From positions 1,560,001 through 1,624,000 of the forward strand of contig NC_080558.1 in assembly GCF_030253575.1 (NCBI RefSeq): DNA of 64,000 nucleotides. The letters are read 5' to 3'. Below are positions 61,553 through 64,000 of the stretch, one piece after another (the first letter of the stretch is position 1; each line of letters begins with the position of its first letter). The notes under the pieces were generated by a model. The model had not been told where the DNA came from. It did not search any database and saw only the letters and a list, made by a program, of their open reading frames with translations. The position numbers were made by a program, and so were the translations under genes. The stretch comes from Rhododendron vialii. Taxonomy: Eukaryota; Streptophyta; Magnoliopsida; Ericales; Ericaceae.

Positions 61553-61904
61553 AAAACTCTTATTCCCGTCATAACCAGTCTTCTGATTGCTTTGATGCAT
61601 TTGGTTTTATTTTTTATTCAGTTATTGTTCAGATTTTATGGGTACTTGTTTTTTTGCCTAATTGGACATTCTTAAAAAGGTGGTGATTTTTGCCTTATAA
61701 ATGCACTAAATTTTTTATCTTTTTGTCGTTAAGACTACACACGACACAAGCACTGAAACATAAATCTTGGAGTGCATTTACAACAAAGAAAGCGGATTGC
61801 GAAAATCATTTTTCGAAATTCTTAATGGATTAAACGAAATGCTGACTTTGAGCTACCATTTGGTTAGAATCACCCATTGTAGTTTGTAAGAGCCTGAGGG
61901 GCCA

Positions 61905-62080
61905 GGCATGTGTGGTCGGATTAGTCGAGGTGCGCGTAAACTGGTCTGGACAGGACACCTGGAGATGTGGTTGGATTAGTCGAGATGCGCTTAAGTTGGC
62001 CCAGACACCCTGAGATGTGGTTGGATTGAGATGTGGTTGGATTAGTCGAGGTGTGCGTAAGCTAGCCCGGACACCTGAGA
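61905..62080. repeat. three tandem copies of a GATTAGTCGAGGTGCGC unit
   Basis: TGTGGT.GGATTAGTCGAG.TG.GC.TAA..T.G.C..GACACC.TGAGAT is repeated three times with small deletions and an extra TGAGATGTGGTTGGATT. The same unit occurs once at 29985-30046. Confidence 0.8.
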
Positions 62081-64000
62081 TATGTATTACTAGGCAATGG
62101 ACTAGGCTTTTTACCTTTTGTCAATTTGACTTTTTGCATTTAGCTAGCCATTAGGTCAGCCATTTAAGAATAATGCGTTATTCACCTACCATGCTAAGTT
62201 TCATTCAATAGCTAAACGGGGGAATAGGGGTTATGGACGTGAAAAGTGGGTGGGTGAATTAAGATGGTACTTTTTTGCGTACTTTGGTTAGGCATAATAC
62301 CTAGTATGACTGGAGTTGCTCTTAACGTATGACTCTTTTTGGCCATCTCCTCTCCACATGTTGCTTTTCTATATCTCAATCAACTTCATTAACAAAACAG
62401 GAAGCTCTTCCTGCTATCCTTTTTAACTGTCAACCGAACATGTTTGTGTTAATGGTTATTCAACATTGGTTTTGTAGAGGACAACCAACCAAGAATGTAT
62501 TTGGAATACCCATTTGGTTAGGTGGTTCATTCTAGAAGTGAAACATGCTATTTGCCTTTTTTTGGTATCACACATCACATGTTTCTTGGTCTCTCTTCTT
62601 CTCTTTATTCCATGCCCCTCTCATGAAAAACCATTAAGTTATTCCTATCATTTAATGTTTGTTGATTATAGTTTTCCAACTTCTCTGTATGCTGCTGTGT
62701 AATGCTCATAGCTCATGTGCGGAATGAATCAAGCAATCCCCATACATGCAGGAGTTATAAAGTGATGACAATTGAACTACCTAATGTGTAAGAATAGCTA
62801 CAATAGGAAGAATGGAAGAAATAAGAAAGCAATCACATGCTTTGATGGGTTAAGTTATAAGAATAAAACTACTTTCTCTTTCAAAAGTTTTGGTTGGATT
62901 ATCTTTTTTAGATTTGTGTATTAGTGCTGCAAATGACATTTTGACTTTCATGTTATTCTTTACTGCGAAGGCCCCTATTTGTTTTTAACCTTCCAAGCAA
63001 GGTTGGTTGGGTCTAGACTTTTTCACTGCGCACCTATGAGAAAGATGTCACAAACTTTGGGAACATTATGTTTTAAGTGAGCTATTTATTGTAGTGTCTG
63101 CCAGATTCTGGTAATTCCATGAATACACGTTGACTTCTGGTTAATGTTTTATAAAACCAGAAAAATTCCTTTCAGGTTCCTCTTTAATTGCCAAGTTTAA
63201 ATAATACAATTAATAGCAGCGATGTTTTGGTAACATTGTTTAGATGCCATGGCCCTCTTGGATTTGCAACTGCTAGAATTTGAACATAAAACATTAGTAT
63301 TATTTTCATCACCGAGTTCTTATGATGCTTAAATGAGTTATTTGGGCTGTCCAATTTTCGAATTGCCCGAACTCTATATAACACCTACACGCTGACATGC
63401 AAATTTCAAAAGATTAGAGCCACACGTTTTAAAAAAAATATTTTTGTTTTTTATTATATGGATGAAATATAAAACATAAGGCAAGAATATTAAATGCTTA
63501 ACACCATAGTTACTGTAAATATTATCGATCATTACGCCTGTCACAAAAGTACTCCAACAAAAAGCATTTCATCATCTATGTGTCTTTGTAGTCAATGAAC
63601 CATCATCTGTCACACAAAAAGAAAGATTTTATAACTAGAGTTTACTATTACGTCTAATACCCCCTACGTGTCTAGCGAGTGTCCCGAGAGTTGTCTGTAG
63701 CATTTTTTAAAATGTCCCAAGTATCAGATTGGTAAGCATTGAGAAATAATAGGACTTGGATTTTGAGTGTCGGACACTTGTCCGGAGTGTCAGGAGAGAT
63801 TTGGTGCCTGCCAATTGCCCGTCACCAACACGTCACGTCCGACAAAGTTGCCGATATCGGTACGTCGCCTCCGACGAAGTGTCCGTGCTACATGGCTAGT
63901 GAGTGAATGATTAAGTGTAGGTTATATGCTCTAGGGCCGGTCATAATGAAATAGCTCTCTTCTGTTAGAGATTGTATTTTCGAGGTTTGAAACTGAATTT
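62081..64000. other. gene-free right end
   Basis: No gene recognised. Near 63770-63895 short phrases such as GAGTGTCGGACACTTGTCCGG and CCGACGAAGTGTCCGTGCTAC resemble a common plant dispersed repeat. Confidence 0.4.

Overview
This is about 64 kb of nuclear DNA from a flowering plant, most likely a eudicot. The evidence is GT-AG split genes of plant-only type (DMP/DUF679, RF298/MIP1-type RING ligase, two-B3 protein, plant PPDK), AT-rich intergenic DNA, abundant CT/GA microsatellites, and many Stowaway, Mutator-like, hAT-like, SINE, LINE and Helitron relics. I cannot name the species. All gene calls come from reading motifs and splice sites by eye; no database search was run.

Layout. 1-2888: gene-free, with small repeats and a LINE tail bounded by an 11-bp target duplication. 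2889-7848: a putative Helitron of about 5 kb carrying a multi-exon gene with a GIY-YIG-like N-terminal segment and two B3-like domains, interrupted by one in-frame stop. 7890-14149: transposon relics only. 14150-15871: a two-exon DMP (DUF679) membrane protein gene, followed by repeats and a fragment of a second DMP copy near 18.3 kb. 20255-30547 (minus): a complete 20-exon cytosolic pyruvate phosphate dikinase gene (876 aa predicted), with two GC-AG introns and a partly duplicated exon inside a large intron. 34540-38870 (minus): an RF298/MIP1-like RING E3 ligase with a probable 5'UTR intron. 41392-42418: a second, short Helitron ending 132 bp before the start of a twin-CX9C (COA4-like) mitochondrial protein gene (42551-43484). 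46106-53511: an 11-exon MO25/CAB39-like gene with one GC-AG intron. 56026-57399: an intronless BSD-domain gene. 57400-64000: repeats, including a stack of MITE ends, and a possible transcript start near 61.1-61.5 kb.

The host genes look like ordinary, unlinked housekeeping or signalling genes: PPDK in cytosolic C3 carbon/nitrogen metabolism, a RING ligase, a respiratory-chain assembly factor, a kinase scaffold, a BSD protein and a DMP. They do not form a pathway. The least ordinary part is the Helitron-bounded GIY-YIG-like/B3-B3 gene at the left end. Other unusual points are the transposon insertions close to gene starts (COA4, BSD, PPDK), the GC splice donors, and several local duplications.
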